In this document: piece by piece, positions 17,368 to 25,562 of the stretch | Layout of the letters: each line of letters starts with the position of its first letter | How positions within the stretch are numbered: the first letter of the stretch is position 1 | Assembly (NCBI GenBank): GCA_008012315.1 | Contig: SSEL01000036.1 | Location: 1-50,969, forward strand | Length of the DNA: 50,969 nucleotides | Reading direction: 5' to 3' | Source of the DNA: Rhodospirillaceae bacterium | Lineage (GTDB): Bacteria > Pseudomonadota > Alphaproteobacteria > Dongiales > Dongiaceae | Position numbers and translations under genes: made by a program | Notes under the pieces: model-generated | The model's database searches: none | Seen by the model: the letters and a program-made list of their open reading frames with translations, nothing else | What the model was told of the DNA's origin: nothing

Positions 17368-19857
17368 ATGATGCAACGACAAGCCGAACCGCAGGATAGA
17401 AACCGGCACAGCCGAAGCCCGCAAGGGCAGGCGGATCGCCCGAGTACGGCATTGCCGGCTCATGTACGCCCCTATCTATGGCTGGCGCGGGCAACGCTGA
17501 TTCTGGAACGGCTGGCGCCGCTTGGCCTGACGCTCCTTTTCATCCTCGGCATTTTCCTGACGGCGGCCTTGTTCGGGGTCTTCCGCTATCTGCCAGCCTG
17601 GTTCCATGCAGCATTGCTCGCCGCCGCCTTGCTCGCTTTGATCGGTGCCCTGTGGTTCCAGTTGCGCCGCTTCGATTGGCCGGGCCGCGAGACCGCCATC
17701 CGGCGCCTGGAGCGTGACAGCAATCTGCAACATCGGCCGCTGACCCATTTGAACGACGCCCTGTCAATGGGCAATGACGATCCCGGCCTCGCGGCACTTT
17801 GGACGCAGCATCGCGCACGCCTTCTGGCGGCGATCGGCCGGCTGCATGTGGCGCCGCCGCGGGGTGACTGGTCGTTGCGCGATCCCTATGCCTTGCGCGG
17901 ACTGCTGTTGCTCCTCTTGGTGATCGCCGTCATCGGGGCCGGCGATCTCTGGCCGCGCCGCTTGCTGCAAGCCTTGACTCCGAATTTCGCCGGCTATGCC
18001 AGCAGTGAGAAGGTGACCGTCGAAGCCTGGATCACGCCGCCGGAATATACCGGCCTGCCGCCCATCAGCCTGACGACCGGCGCGGCGGCCGGCAACGCCG
18101 TCCTGTCCGTACCGACCGGCAGCAAGTTACTGGTGCAGGCGGAAGGGGTCGGCGCCAAGGCCGTCCTGAGCGCCAATAATCAATCCAGCGATTTCCGCAT
18201 GCTCGATCCGCTCACCCAGCGAATCGAGACCAAGCTGACCGAAGGCGATGCGATCGGCATCCGCGCCGCCGGTAGTACATTGGCCGACTGGCGCATCCGC
18301 ATCGTCGCCGATCATTCGCCCACAGCCGAATTCGCCGGCAATCCCAACGCCACCGATCGCGGCGTGCTGCACCTGGAATACCGGGCATCCGACGATTACG
18401 GGGTCAAGGATTTGCGCGCTTTCATTCAGCGCGACGGGCAAACGATCGAAACCGGCCTTCCCCTGCAATCCAGGGATTCCAAGAAGGCCACGGGATCCAG
18501 CTATCTCGACCTGACCTCGCATCCCTGGGCCGGTTTGCCGGTTGAGATGCGGCTCGTTGCGCGCGATGCACTGGGCCAGGTCGGTGCCACGGCCCCGATC
18601 GCCCTGACCTTGCCGGAACGGCAATTCTTCCATCCGGTCGCGCGGGCCTTGATCGCCGCCCGCAAGCAATTGACCGAAGCGAAATTGGATGATCGCAAGG
18701 GCCTGCTCGCCATTGCGCGCGAGCTCTTCACGGTCGGCGAGCAGCCCGAAGCCTATGACCACAATATGGCGGCCTATCTCGCCATCAATCTCGCCTGGCG
18801 GCGCTTGACCGACAGCCTGGGCGTCGACCAGGCCGGACGCGAGAATCTGCAGCAACTGCTATGGGATACCGCGCTCGCCATCGAGGATGGCGGTACCAGC
18901 CTTGCCATGCGCGACCTACGGCGCTTGCAGCGCGAGCTGGAGGATGCCTTGGCGCGCAATGCCTCGCCGGAAGAAATCGAGGCCCTGATGAACAAGCTGC
19001 AGCAGGCGATGAATCAATATCTGCAAAATCTGCAGCAGCAATTGCAACGCGCCGTCGAGAAGGGCCTGAAGCTTGGTCCCGTCAATCCCAACAGCACCCG
19101 GCTGACGCAGCAGGATTTGAACGACATGCTGAACAATGCGCGGCGCATGGCGCAGAACGGTTCCAAGGAATCGGCCCAGCAGATGTTGAACCGGCTGCAG
19201 CAGATGCTGGAAAACCTGCAAGCCGGCATTCCAAGCATGTCGGCCGGCAACGGACAGAACCAGCAGATGATGAATGATCTTGGCCGCATCATGCAGCAGC
19301 AGCAGAAGCTGCTGGAGCAGACCTTCCGGATGCAGCGCGATCAGAACGGCCAAGGCGGGCAAGGTCAGGAAGGCGATGCCGGGATGAGCGCCGCCGAGCA
19401 GGAAGCCCTGCGCCACCAGCTCGGCAAGCTGATGCAGGATGCCGGTAACGCGACCGGCAATTTGCCCCGGGGCCTCGGCCAGGCCGAACAGGCGATGCGC
19501 GGCGCCGGCGAGGCGCTGCGACAAGGCGATCTCGACAGTGCGGCAAATGCCCAGAACGAGGCACTCAGCCATCTGCAACAGGGGCTCGGCCAGCTCGGCC
19601 AGATGCTAAGCCAGAAATCGGGCGGCCAGCGGTCCGGTCCCGGGCAACGGGACCGCATGGATCCCTTCGGCCGCGCTTCGCCCGGCTCGGAAGACTCCGG
19701 TTCGAATGCCACGGAAACGAATGGCGTCAAGGTGCCGGACCAGGATGCCATGCAGCGCAGCCGGCAGATTTTCGAGGAATTGCGCCAGCGCAGGAACGAC
19801 CCGTCGCGTCCCAAGCTGGAACGCGACTATATCGATCGCCTGCTGCGGCAGTTCTAG
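17368..19857 (+). CDS. TIGR02302/DUF4175 family membrane protein
   Basis: An 829-residue protein with two hydrophobic segments at about 50-75 and 80-100, a third near 175-195, a beta-rich middle (VTVEAWITPPEYTGLPP, about 225-400), and a long Gln-rich helical C-terminal half (QNLQQQLQRAVEKG; QQMLNRLQQMLENLQ; GGQGQEGD). This architecture is typical of the alphaproteobacterial TIGR02302 family, of unknown function and often next to lysA. The C-terminal region probably forms coiled coils. ATG 17368 has GAAGG seven bases upstream; GTG 17365 is an alternative. The TAG stop lies at the edge of a palindromic repeat. Confidence 0.85.
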   Translation: MMQRQAEPQDRNRHSRSPQGQADRPSTALPAHVRPYLWLARATLILERLAPLGLTLLFILGIFLTAALFGVFRYLPAWFHAALLAAALLALIGALWFQLRRFDWPGRETAIRRLERDSNLQHRPLTHLNDALSMGNDDPGLAALWTQHRARLLAAIGRLHVAPPRGDWSLRDPYALRGLLLLLLVIAVIGAGDLWPRRLLQALTPNFAGYASSEKVTVEAWITPPEYTGLPPISLTTGAAAGNAVLSVPTGSKLLVQAEGVGAKAVLSANNQSSDFRMLDPLTQRIETKLTEGDAIGIRAAGSTLADWRIRIVADHSPTAEFAGNPNATDRGVLHLEYRASDDYGVKDLRAFIQRDGQTIETGLPLQSRDSKKATGSSYLDLTSHPWAGLPVEMRLVARDALGQVGATAPIALTLPERQFFHPVARALIAARKQLTEAKLDDRKGLLAIARELFTVGEQPEAYDHNMAAYLAINLAWRRLTDSLGVDQAGRENLQQLLWDTALAIEDGGTSLAMRDLRRLQRELEDALARNASPEEIEALMNKLQQAMNQYLQNLQQQLQRAVEKGLKLGPVNPNSTRLTQQDLNDMLNNARRMAQNGSKESAQQMLNRLQQMLENLQAGIPSMSAGNGQNQQMMNDLGRIMQQQQKLLEQTFRMQRDQNGQGGQGQEGDAGMSAAEQEALRHQLGKLMQDAGNATGNLPRGLGQAEQAMRGAGEALRQGDLDSAANAQNEALSHLQQGLGQLGQMLSQKSGGQRSGPGQRDRMDPFGRASPGSEDSGSNATETNGVKVPDQDAMQRSRQIFEELRQRRNDPSRPKLERDYIDRLLRQF

Positions 19858-19953
19858 GGCCTTTCCGCGTTCCTTGAATCACGGGAAGGCTCTATCTCTG
19901 GATGAGGTCGCATTTTCTTCACGCGAACCGGTACCCACTTCGCTTGAAAATGC
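19854..19953. repeat. Palindromic intergenic repeat, second type
   Basis: Two hairpins follow the preceding gene's stop. The first pairs CTAGGGCCTTTCC with GGGAAGGCTCTA (19854-19894). The second pairs GCATTTTC...GCGAA with TTCGC...GAAAATGC (19910-19953). The second resembles a palindrome I recall from many alphaproteobacterial genomes. The first shares the CTAG(A/G)GC edge of the elements at 5793 and 23579 but not their interior. It sits between convergent genes and may also end transcription. Confidence 0.65.
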
Positions 19954-20012
19954 TCCAGCGGTTTTTCAGGAAAGGTTGAGCCGAAGGCCGGCACGACGTT
20001 CGGTCGAATGCC

Positions 20013-20390
20013 TTAAGCGGGCATCCTCCGGCGGCTCGCCAGCGCATCATCGACGGCGGCGCAGATTTCCTTCAGGGAAAACGGCTTGGCGACGACCCGG
20101 TCGATCAAGGCGTCCAGATTATGGGCCCGCTGTCGTTCCGAGGCGAAACCCGTCATCATCACCACCGGCATCGCCGGCCGCACCTTGGTTGCCTTCAACG
20201 CCAGGGCAATACCGTCGAGCCCCGGCATGACGATATCGGTCAGCATGAGGTCAAAGGGCGATTTCTCCAACGCTTCGAGCGCGGCGCCGCCATCCGGCAC
20301 TGCCGTCACCTGATGCCCGTAATAAGACAAAGCGCGCGAGACGAACTCACGCACCGCTTCATCATCTTCCGCCAATAAAATCTCAGCCAC
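20013..20390 (-). CDS. cpdR: CpdR-like single-domain response regulator
   Basis: A receiver domain without an output domain, about 125 residues: acidic pocket AEDDE (Asp9/Asp10), phosphoacceptor Asp52 in LMLTDIVMPGLDG, Thr in VVMMTGFA and Lys in VVAKPFSL. Size and sequence match CpdR, which in Caulobacter, when unphosphorylated, brings ClpXP to the pole and promotes degradation of cell-cycle proteins, under control of the CckA-ChpT relay. I chose GTG 20390, where the receiver fold begins. The frame is open to 20483, but the extra 31 residues look like non-coding sequence and no good ribosome-binding site decides it. Confidence 0.82.
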   Translation of the reverse strand: MAEILLAEDDEAVREFVSRALSYYGHQVTAVPDGGAALEALEKSPFDLMLTDIVMPGLDGIALALKATKVRPAMPVVMMTGFASERQRAHNLDALIDRVVAKPFSLKEICAAVDDALASRRRMPA

Positions 20391-20749
20391 GTGATCACCA
20401 TCTTGGGCATGCACGCCACTTTGCGACCGCCTGGACCGGCCACCGGTCGCACCGACAACGCTCGAAGATGCCATTCCGGTCAAGCCAGCACCTTCACATC
20501 CTCGTGAGTTCGCCGGGCTTTGGACGACCCACGACCGGCGGCTCGAAAACTATATGGCGCATGGTGACTACCACCACAAGACGCCCAGCCGACCTGCTTG
20601 GTAAACAAAACGTTGAAAAAGCGGTTGCAGCTATTCCAATTCCGCACTGTGCCTGTGTCCTTTATCAGACTCGGCCTCGTGATGGGCCGATTCGCCTGGG
20701 CCCAGTATGCGGTGAGGCTATTAATAAAACGTGGATCAGTTCGCTGCGG
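20391..20749. other. Intergenic region upstream of cpdR
   Basis: This stretch of about 360 bp lies between the 3' end of the zinc-ribbon gene and cpdR, both leftward. It is relatively A+T-rich at 20570-20640 and 20715-20760 and probably carries the cpdR promoter. I see no convincing promoter, tRNA or CtrA-type TTAA-N7-TTAA site in it. Short open frames here lack coding character. Confidence 0.5.
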
Positions 20750-21670
20750 TTATTCCGCGAAGTTCACGGTCACGCTGCTGGTGTCGTCCGGCAGGCCTTC
20801 ATAGACCGTGCGGAAAGATGCGGTCTCTCCCGGTTCGAGCGTTTGTTGCTCCAGACGGAAGCTGTGCGACGGCGACAATATCTTGCCCTGCTTATCTTTG
20901 GGCGTCGCCCGCAGCATCGGGGCGTGAACCGGATATTTCGAGATGTTGAAGATATCGCCGGAGATCTCCAGCGCCGGCTTATCGTTCACGTCACGCTTGA
21001 CGATCTTGATATTGGAAATTTCCAGATCCTCGGCTGGATTGCCGGTCTGAATCCCGATCAGGCTGTAGAGCTCCTCGGCGCCGGGGATCGACCGCGCAAT
21101 CATATCGCGCAAGAAGAAGGCAACCGCCAGCAAGCCGATGACGATCCCCAGCAGCAGAAGCAGGCCGCGATAGCCGCCCCGCTTCGACCGCTCCATCGGC
21201 GGCATTTTGGGCGGTACCGTAATCGGGCCGGTCGGTCTTGCTTCCCGGGGCCTGATGATGCCGGAGGGAATCTCCGGCATGGCCGGGCCCGCCGGTATCG
21301 GCTCCATCACCGGGACATCGCCGGCGGGAAGATCGCTGGCAGGGATATTACCGGCAGGAACATCGCTCGCAGGAGTGCCGCTGGCAGGGATGTCACTGGC
21401 AGAAGCATCCTCGTCCCCCAGCTCCGCCGCCGGTTCGGCCGGGCCTGGCTCGGCCGCCGCCTCGGCGAAGGGGTCGGCGGCGGGATCGGACGCCTGTTCG
21501 GCGGCATCGCCGCCGGCCCACAGGTCATCCTGCGCGTCGGCCTCGGCCACAACCGGCATTTGCCGCCAGCGATGATCGCATTTCGCGCAACGGACCTTGC
21601 GCCCCGCCGGTCCGATCAGCGAATCGTCGACCGTGAAGCTCGTTCCACATGCGGGGCAACTGACAATCAC
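20750..21670 (-). CDS. MJ0042-type zinc-ribbon protein with DUF3426 domain
   Basis: A 306-residue protein with an N-terminal zinc ribbon (MIVSCPACGTSF...VRCAKCDHRW; Cys5, 8, 28, 31). An acidic Ala/Pro-rich linker follows, including six 15-bp repeats (residues about 87-116). One membrane helix (GLLLLLGIVIGLLAVAFFL, about 169-187) and a C-terminal extracytoplasmic DUF3426 domain (about 205-306) complete it. Function is unknown; the layout suggests a cytoplasmic zinc-binding head joined to a periplasmic beta domain. It is divergent from ftsE, and this pairing is frequent in alphaproteobacteria. Confidence 0.88.
   Translation of the reverse strand: MIVSCPACGTSFTVDDSLIGPAGRKVRCAKCDHRWRQMPVVAEADAQDDLWAGGDAAEQASDPAADPFAEAAAEPGPAEPAAELGDEDASASDIPASGTPASDVPAGNIPASDLPAGDVPVMEPIPAGPAMPEIPSGIIRPREARPTGPITVPPKMPPMERSKRGGYRGLLLLLGIVIGLLAVAFFLRDMIARSIPGAEELYSLIGIQTGNPAEDLEISNIKIVKRDVNDKPALEISGDIFNISKYPVHAPMLRATPKDKQGKILSPSHSFRLEQQTLEPGETASFRTVYEGLPDDTSSVTVNFAE
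21323..21412. repeat. 15-bp coding tandem repeat, six units
   Basis: Six imperfect units of about GGCAGGGATATTACC on the plus strand encode, on the minus strand, a repeated (D/N)xPA(G/S) pentapeptide (for example GNIPASDLPAGDVP) in the linker of the zinc-ribbon protein. Confidence 0.8.
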
Positions 21671-21898
21671 GACTCGACAAAGCTCCTTTGGGATCCGGCA
21701 CTTTTATAAGTCTGAGGCGGCGGCCCCGCAAGCAGAGCGCTCGGTTTCCAGCAAAATGCCCGAGTCGTCGCCCGTCCTGGCCCTCTGCAAGTTAGGGGCG
21801 AATCGGCCAGGTTGTAAGCTCCCGTGCCTGGACGAGGCGCTACCGCCTATGCCATCTTAACGGCCGATTGGAATTCCTGCGGACGGATTGCCCCCTTG

Positions 21899-22621
21899 GT
21901 GCTGTTTGAAGACGTCGCGGTGCGCTATGGCGCCGGGCCGAACATCCTGCAAAACATCTCTTTTTCCTTGGCGCCGGGCTCCTTCCATTTCCTGGTGGGC
22001 GCCAGCGGCGCCGGCAAATCCTCCCTGCTGAAATTGATGTACCTGGCGATGACGCCGGCCAGCGGCCTGGTCGATCTTTTCGGCCGCAACATCGCCACCC
22101 TGCGGCGCCAGGACCTGCCGGCCCTGCGGCGGCGAATCGGCGTTGTTTTCCAGGATTTCCGCGTGATCGGCCACCTCTCGGCGCTCGATAACGTCGCCTT
22201 GCCGCTGCGGATCGCCGGCCTGCGCGAAAGCGAGATCCGCAAGCATGTCACCGAGTTGCTGGGCTGGGTGGGCCTGGCCGACCACCTGAACGACCTGCCG
22301 GCGACCCTGTCCGGCGGCCAGCAGCAACGCCTGGCCATCGCCCGGGCGGTGATTTCCCGCCCCAGCCTGCTGCTGGCCGACGAACCGACCGGCAATGTCG
22401 ATGACGTCATCGGCGTCCGCCTGATGTATCTGTTCGAAGAACTGAACAAGATGGGAACCACGGTCGTCATCGCCACGCATAACGATCGCCTGGTCAGCCG
22501 CTTCACCCATCGCCAGTTACGCATCGAGAACGGCACCGTCAGGGCCTTCGATCCGATGCCGCCCCATTCATCCCAATCGCGGCCCGCGATTGCGCCGGCC
22601 GGCAGCCACGCCAATGACTGA
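21899..22621 (+). CDS. ftsE: Cell division ATP-binding protein FtsE
   Basis: ATPase of the FtsEX complex, which in studied bacteria couples the divisome to peptidoglycan hydrolase activation. About 240 residues: Walker A GASGAGKSS, Q-loop FQDFRV, signature LSGGQQQRLAIARA, Walker B LLLADEPTGNVD, and switch His in IATHND. The start is uncertain: GTG 21899 gives the family N-terminus (VLFEDVAVRYG), while the frame stays open to an ATG at 21824; neither has a strong ribosome-binding site. A 30-residue Pro/Ser/Ala tail follows the ABC domain. ftsX begins 16 bp later. Confidence 0.93.
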   Translation: MLFEDVAVRYGAGPNILQNISFSLAPGSFHFLVGASGAGKSSLLKLMYLAMTPASGLVDLFGRNIATLRRQDLPALRRRIGVVFQDFRVIGHLSALDNVALPLRIAGLRESEIRKHVTELLGWVGLADHLNDLPATLSGGQQQRLAIARAVISRPSLLLADEPTGNVDDVIGVRLMYLFEELNKMGTTVVIATHNDRLVSRFTHRQLRIENGTVRAFDPMPPHSSQSRPAIAPAGSHAND

Positions 22622-22637
22622 TATCCGGATCAATTAG

Positions 22638-23582
22638 ATGGCTTGGCGACGCTCAGACCTGCCATTGCACGGCGACCCGGCCGCCCGTTTCCTGCCCTGG
22701 ATCCTCGGCTTCCTGGTTTATCTCTCCGCCCTCATCGTGGGATGCAGCCTGATGATCGATCAGCTTGCGGATAACTGGCGGACCAGCCTGGCCGGCAACC
22801 TGACGGTCGAATTGCCGATCGACCCGGCCCTCGGCACCAAGGCGCGCGCCGATCGCCTGGACGCCGTGATTGACTTGATTACCGCCACGCCCGGCGTGAC
22901 GGGGGCGACGGTCCTGGAACAGGCCGAACTGGAACGGTTGCTGCGGCCTTGGCTGGGTGACGCGGTCGGTGAATTGGATGTCGCCTTGCCGACCATGATC
23001 GCCGTCACCTTGCGGCCCGATGCCGTCATCGACCGCGCCGATCTGCGGAACCGGCTGACCGCCGTCGTTCCCGACACGCGGATCGACGATCACGGCGATT
23101 GGGTCGACGACGCGCTGCATTTCCTGCGCTCGATGCAAGCCTTGGCGGTCTTCCTGGTCGCCCTGGTCCTGACCACGGCGGCGGCGACGGTCATCTTCGT
23201 CACCCGGACCGGCCTCGCGGTTCACCAGCCGGTGATCGAGATCCTGCATCTGGTCGGTGCCCAAGACAGCTATATCGCCCGACAATTCCAGACCCAGTCG
23301 CTGCGGGTCGGCCTGACGGGCGGCATCATCGGGACAGCCCTTGCCATCCTGACCCTGGTCGCCATGAAGCCGGTCCTCGGCAGCACCACCCTCGACATGG
23401 CCGATATGGGTGACGGGTCCGGGGTTACGGCCGGCCACGGCCTGATGCAGGGCCTGACCGGCGGACTCGGCCTGACGCCCTGGCATTTGGCGGCGCTCTG
23501 CATCCTGCCTTTGGCCATGGCGTTGCTGGCCATGCTGACCGCACGCTGGACCGTGCTGCGGTCGATTCACCGGAGTCTCTAG
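22638..23582 (+). CDS. ftsX: Cell division protein FtsX
   Basis: Membrane partner of FtsE, 314 residues. Helix 1 is at about 17-38 and is followed by a periplasmic domain (about 39-150: TVELPIDPALGTKARADRLD...). Three more helices lie at about 165-190, 220-245 and 275-300, matching the FtsX four-helix layout. The last Leu codon and the TAG stop belong to the palindromic repeat starting at 23579, so the natural C-terminus may once have been different. Confidence 0.92.
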   Translation: MAWRRSDLPLHGDPAARFLPWILGFLVYLSALIVGCSLMIDQLADNWRTSLAGNLTVELPIDPALGTKARADRLDAVIDLITATPGVTGATVLEQAELERLLRPWLGDAVGELDVALPTMIAVTLRPDAVIDRADLRNRLTAVVPDTRIDDHGDWVDDALHFLRSMQALAVFLVALVLTTAAATVIFVTRTGLAVHQPVIEILHLVGAQDSYIARQFQTQSLRVGLTGGIIGTALAILTLVAMKPVLGSTTLDMADMGDGSGVTAGHGLMQGLTGGLGLTPWHLAALCILPLAMALLAMLTARWTVLRSIHRSL

Positions 23583-23716
23583 AGCGCGATCGTCTTTGAT
23601 GGAAGCATTTCGCTTCCATCAAAGACGTGAATCGCCCTCTATCTTATTGAGGAGAGCCGGATTCACGTTTTAGACAAAATCGCAAAGCGATTCCGTCTAA
23701 AACGATCCGGCTCTAG
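23579..23716. repeat. Palindromic intergenic element, copy 2
   Basis: A 138-bp copy of the element at 5793-5925, differing by a few bases and small indels in the loops. Ends CTAGAGCGCGATC and GATCCGGCTCTAG form terminal inverted repeats with CTAG at both tips. The three inner hairpins are conserved as paired arms, with differences mainly in loops. It starts at the ftsX stop codon. Confidence 0.88.
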
Positions 23717-23727
23717 CGCCGCCCGGC

Positions 23728-23769
23728 CATAACGCGTGAGCCACAACGCATGAACCACAACGCATGCGC
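23728..23769. repeat. 14-bp tandem repeat, three units
   Basis: Three head-to-tail units close to CACAACGCATGAAC (the first reads CATAACGCGTGAGC) lie between the palindromic element and the YdcF-like gene. No function is evident. Confidence 0.7.
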
Positions 23770-23817
23770 CATAGCGACTCATGACATCGCAACCTCAACC
23801 TGCTAAAACCCAGCGCC

Positions 23818-24564
23818 ATGATAAGAGGGGAACGACGGCTTAATTTCCGGGAACCGCATCACTACCGGCCATCGACGGCGCGGCGTTTCATGCATGCCGT
23901 CTTGCTGGTGGCAGCGGCATGGTTCTTCGGCCTGCTGATTTTTGCCGCCGCGATCCCGACCAAGGTGCGCGACCCGGAAACCAGGACCGACGCCATCGTC
24001 GTCCTGACCGGTGGCGGCGAGCGCCTCAGCGAAGCTTTCGACCTGCTGAGCCGGGGCCTGGCGCCCCGCCTTTACATCTCCGGCATCGCGGCAAATGTTG
24101 ATCTCACCCAGGTTGCCGACAAGGTGGCGGAAGCCGGCGGCGCCGTGCCGGACGACACGATGATGAAATGCTGCGTGACCGTCGACCGGGCGCAGAACAC
24201 AGTGGGCAATGCGGTGGAAAGCGCCCAATGGATCACCGAGCAGAAGATCGCCTCGATCCGCCTCGTCACCGCCAACTACCATATGAATCGCAGCCTGCTG
24301 GAATTCCGCCGCGCCATTCCCGGTTTGCAGGTGGTGCCCAATCCGGTCTTCCCACCGGAAATCCGTGATGCCTATTGGTTCGTCAAGCCGCGCATCCTGG
24401 CCTTGCTCGTCAACGAATATCATAAGTATCTGGTGGCGGCGGCGCGGGCCCAGATTTGGAGCGCCCAGATGGCGACGCATTCGGCGATGTCCTCGGTCCG
24501 GACCTCCATCGGTGATCTGATGACCTCGGTCCAGTCGCTGCTGGCCGCCCTGAAACGCTCCTAA
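23818..24564 (+). CDS. YdcF/ElyC-like DUF218 protein
   Basis: A 248-residue protein with one N-terminal membrane helix (about 25-45) and a DUF218 domain: TDAIVVLTGGGERLSEAFDL, LYISGI, and SIRLVTANYHMNRSLLEFRR. ElyC and SanA of this family affect envelope integrity and lipid-carrier metabolism in E. coli; the reaction is not settled. It sits between ftsEX and plsC, with plsC 8 bp downstream, so an envelope role is reasonable. Confidence 0.88.
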   Translation: MIRGERRLNFREPHHYRPSTARRFMHAVLLVAAAWFFGLLIFAAAIPTKVRDPETRTDAIVVLTGGGERLSEAFDLLSRGLAPRLYISGIAANVDLTQVADKVAEAGGAVPDDTMMKCCVTVDRAQNTVGNAVESAQWITEQKIASIRLVTANYHMNRSLLEFRRAIPGLQVVPNPVFPPEIRDAYWFVKPRILALLVNEYHKYLVAAARAQIWSAQMATHSAMSSVRTSIGDLMTSVQSLLAALKRS

Positions 24565-24572
24565 CCCAGACC

Positions 24573-25301
24573 ATGACCCGCCAGACCATGACCCGATTGC
24601 GCGCCCTGCTATTCAACGTCACCTACCTCACCTGGACCACGGTCATGCATCTGGTCTGCCTGCCATTATTGCTGGGGCCGCGTCCCTGGGTCCTGGCGGC
24701 GGGCCGCCTCTGGATCAGGGGCAATTTCTGGCTGCTGCGGGTGCTGGTCGGCCTGCGCTATCGCGTCCTCGGCGCCGAACATTATCCGACCGGCCCGGCC
24801 ATCGTCGCGGTCAAGCATCAATCGGCCTGGGAGACGCTCTATCTCTCGCTCGCCTTGCATCACCCTGCCTTCATCCTCAAGCGGGAGCTGATCTGGATCC
24901 CGGTCTTCGGCTGGTATCTGCGCAAGGTCGGGATGATCGCCGTCGACCGCAGCGGCAAGGCGGCTGCCCTGAAGCAGATGGTCCGCCAAGCACAAGAGGC
25001 CTTTGCCGCCGGCCGGTCCCTGGTGATCTTCCCCGAGGGCACCCGCGTCGCCCCGGGGCAGCGCAAGCCCTACCAGCCCGGCATCGCCGCCCTCTATACC
25101 CAATTGAAGGTCCCGGTCGTGCCGGTGGCATTGAATTCCGGCCTGTTCTGGGGCCGCAAAGCCTTCCTGAAGCGGGCCGGCACGATCACCGTGGAATATC
25201 TCCCCGCCATCCCGCCCGGCCTCGACCGCAAGACCTTCATGCGGGAATTGGAAAGCCGGATCGAAGATGCCACCAACCGCCTGGTGGCGCCGTCAAACTG
25301 A
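24573..25301 (+). CDS. plsC: 1-acyl-sn-glycerol-3-phosphate acyltransferase
   Basis: Acylates lysophosphatidic acid to phosphatidic acid at the inner membrane. 242 residues with N-terminal hydrophobic stretches (about 10-60), motif I as KHQSAWET (an H-x4-E form rather than H-x4-D), the RSGK-type block VDRSGKAAALKQM, motif III FPEGTRVAPG, and VPVVPVALNSG. All acyltransferase motifs are present. ATG 24588 is an alternative start five codons in. Confidence 0.92.
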   Translation: MTRQTMTRLRALLFNVTYLTWTTVMHLVCLPLLLGPRPWVLAAGRLWIRGNFWLLRVLVGLRYRVLGAEHYPTGPAIVAVKHQSAWETLYLSLALHHPAFILKRELIWIPVFGWYLRKVGMIAVDRSGKAAALKQMVRQAQEAFAAGRSLVIFPEGTRVAPGQRKPYQPGIAALYTQLKVPVVPVALNSGLFWGRKAFLKRAGTITVEYLPAIPPGLDRKTFMRELESRIEDATNRLVAPSN

Positions 25302-25352
25302 CCAGTCGCGGGGCCGGCGGCGAGTCGCGGCCCGGTTCAGTCGTGGATTGAA

Positions 25353-25361
25353 TTATCCACA
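25353..25361 (+). promoter_or_regulatory. DnaA box, perfect match
   Basis: TTATCCACA is identical to the strongest E. coli DnaA box. Near matches lie at 25375-25383 (TGTGGATAT, opposite strand) and 25427-25435 (GGTGGATAA, opposite strand), each one base off. Three boxes in 83 bp is unlikely to be chance in high-G+C DNA. Confidence 0.55.
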
Positions 25362-25400
25362 TATCCGACGGGCCTGTGGATATCCGTATTTACCTATATA

Positions 25401-25416
25401 ATTCAATATATTGAAT
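25401..25416. promoter_or_regulatory. NrdR-box-like palindrome
   Basis: ATTCAATATATTGAAT is a perfect 16-bp palindrome whose core CAATATATTG fits the published NrdR box pattern CwAtATaTwG. NrdR represses ribonucleotide reductase genes, usually through paired boxes. I see only one strong box; a weak half-match sits about 30 bp upstream. Confidence 0.55.
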
Positions 25417-25562
25417 CAGAGCCGGCGGTGGATAAAGGCGTGATAAGACTGGCATAAAATTGAAAACAAAATAAGAACGAGCTGTGATAAAATCCGTCTT
25501 CGCGCTGTGGCCGGCCACGGCGCGCCTTCCTATATGACATAAAGACAAATTGGGTGACTGGA

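Larger units (their letters stand above)
25302..25562. promoter_or_regulatory. A+T-rich control region upstream of nrdJ
   Basis: This 261-bp gap is markedly A+T-rich at 25350-25500 compared with its surroundings. It contains a perfect DnaA box, two one-mismatch DnaA boxes and a 16-bp palindrome matching the NrdR box core, listed separately. No gene or cobalamin riboswitch core is seen. Confidence 0.6.

Noticed and set aside
20391..20749. A tRNA or small RNA in the gap upstream of cpdR
   Set aside because: No cloverleaf, T-loop GTTCRA or terminator hairpin could be found by eye.
25350..25440. The DnaA-box cluster as a replication origin
   Set aside because: Only three boxes, no origin-associated genes (dnaA, hemE, parAB, gidA) nearby, and the patch fits the promoter of nrdJ better.
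25302..25562. A cobalamin riboswitch before nrdJ
   Set aside because: The conserved B12-box core (GCCACTG) is missing and the region is too A+T-rich.
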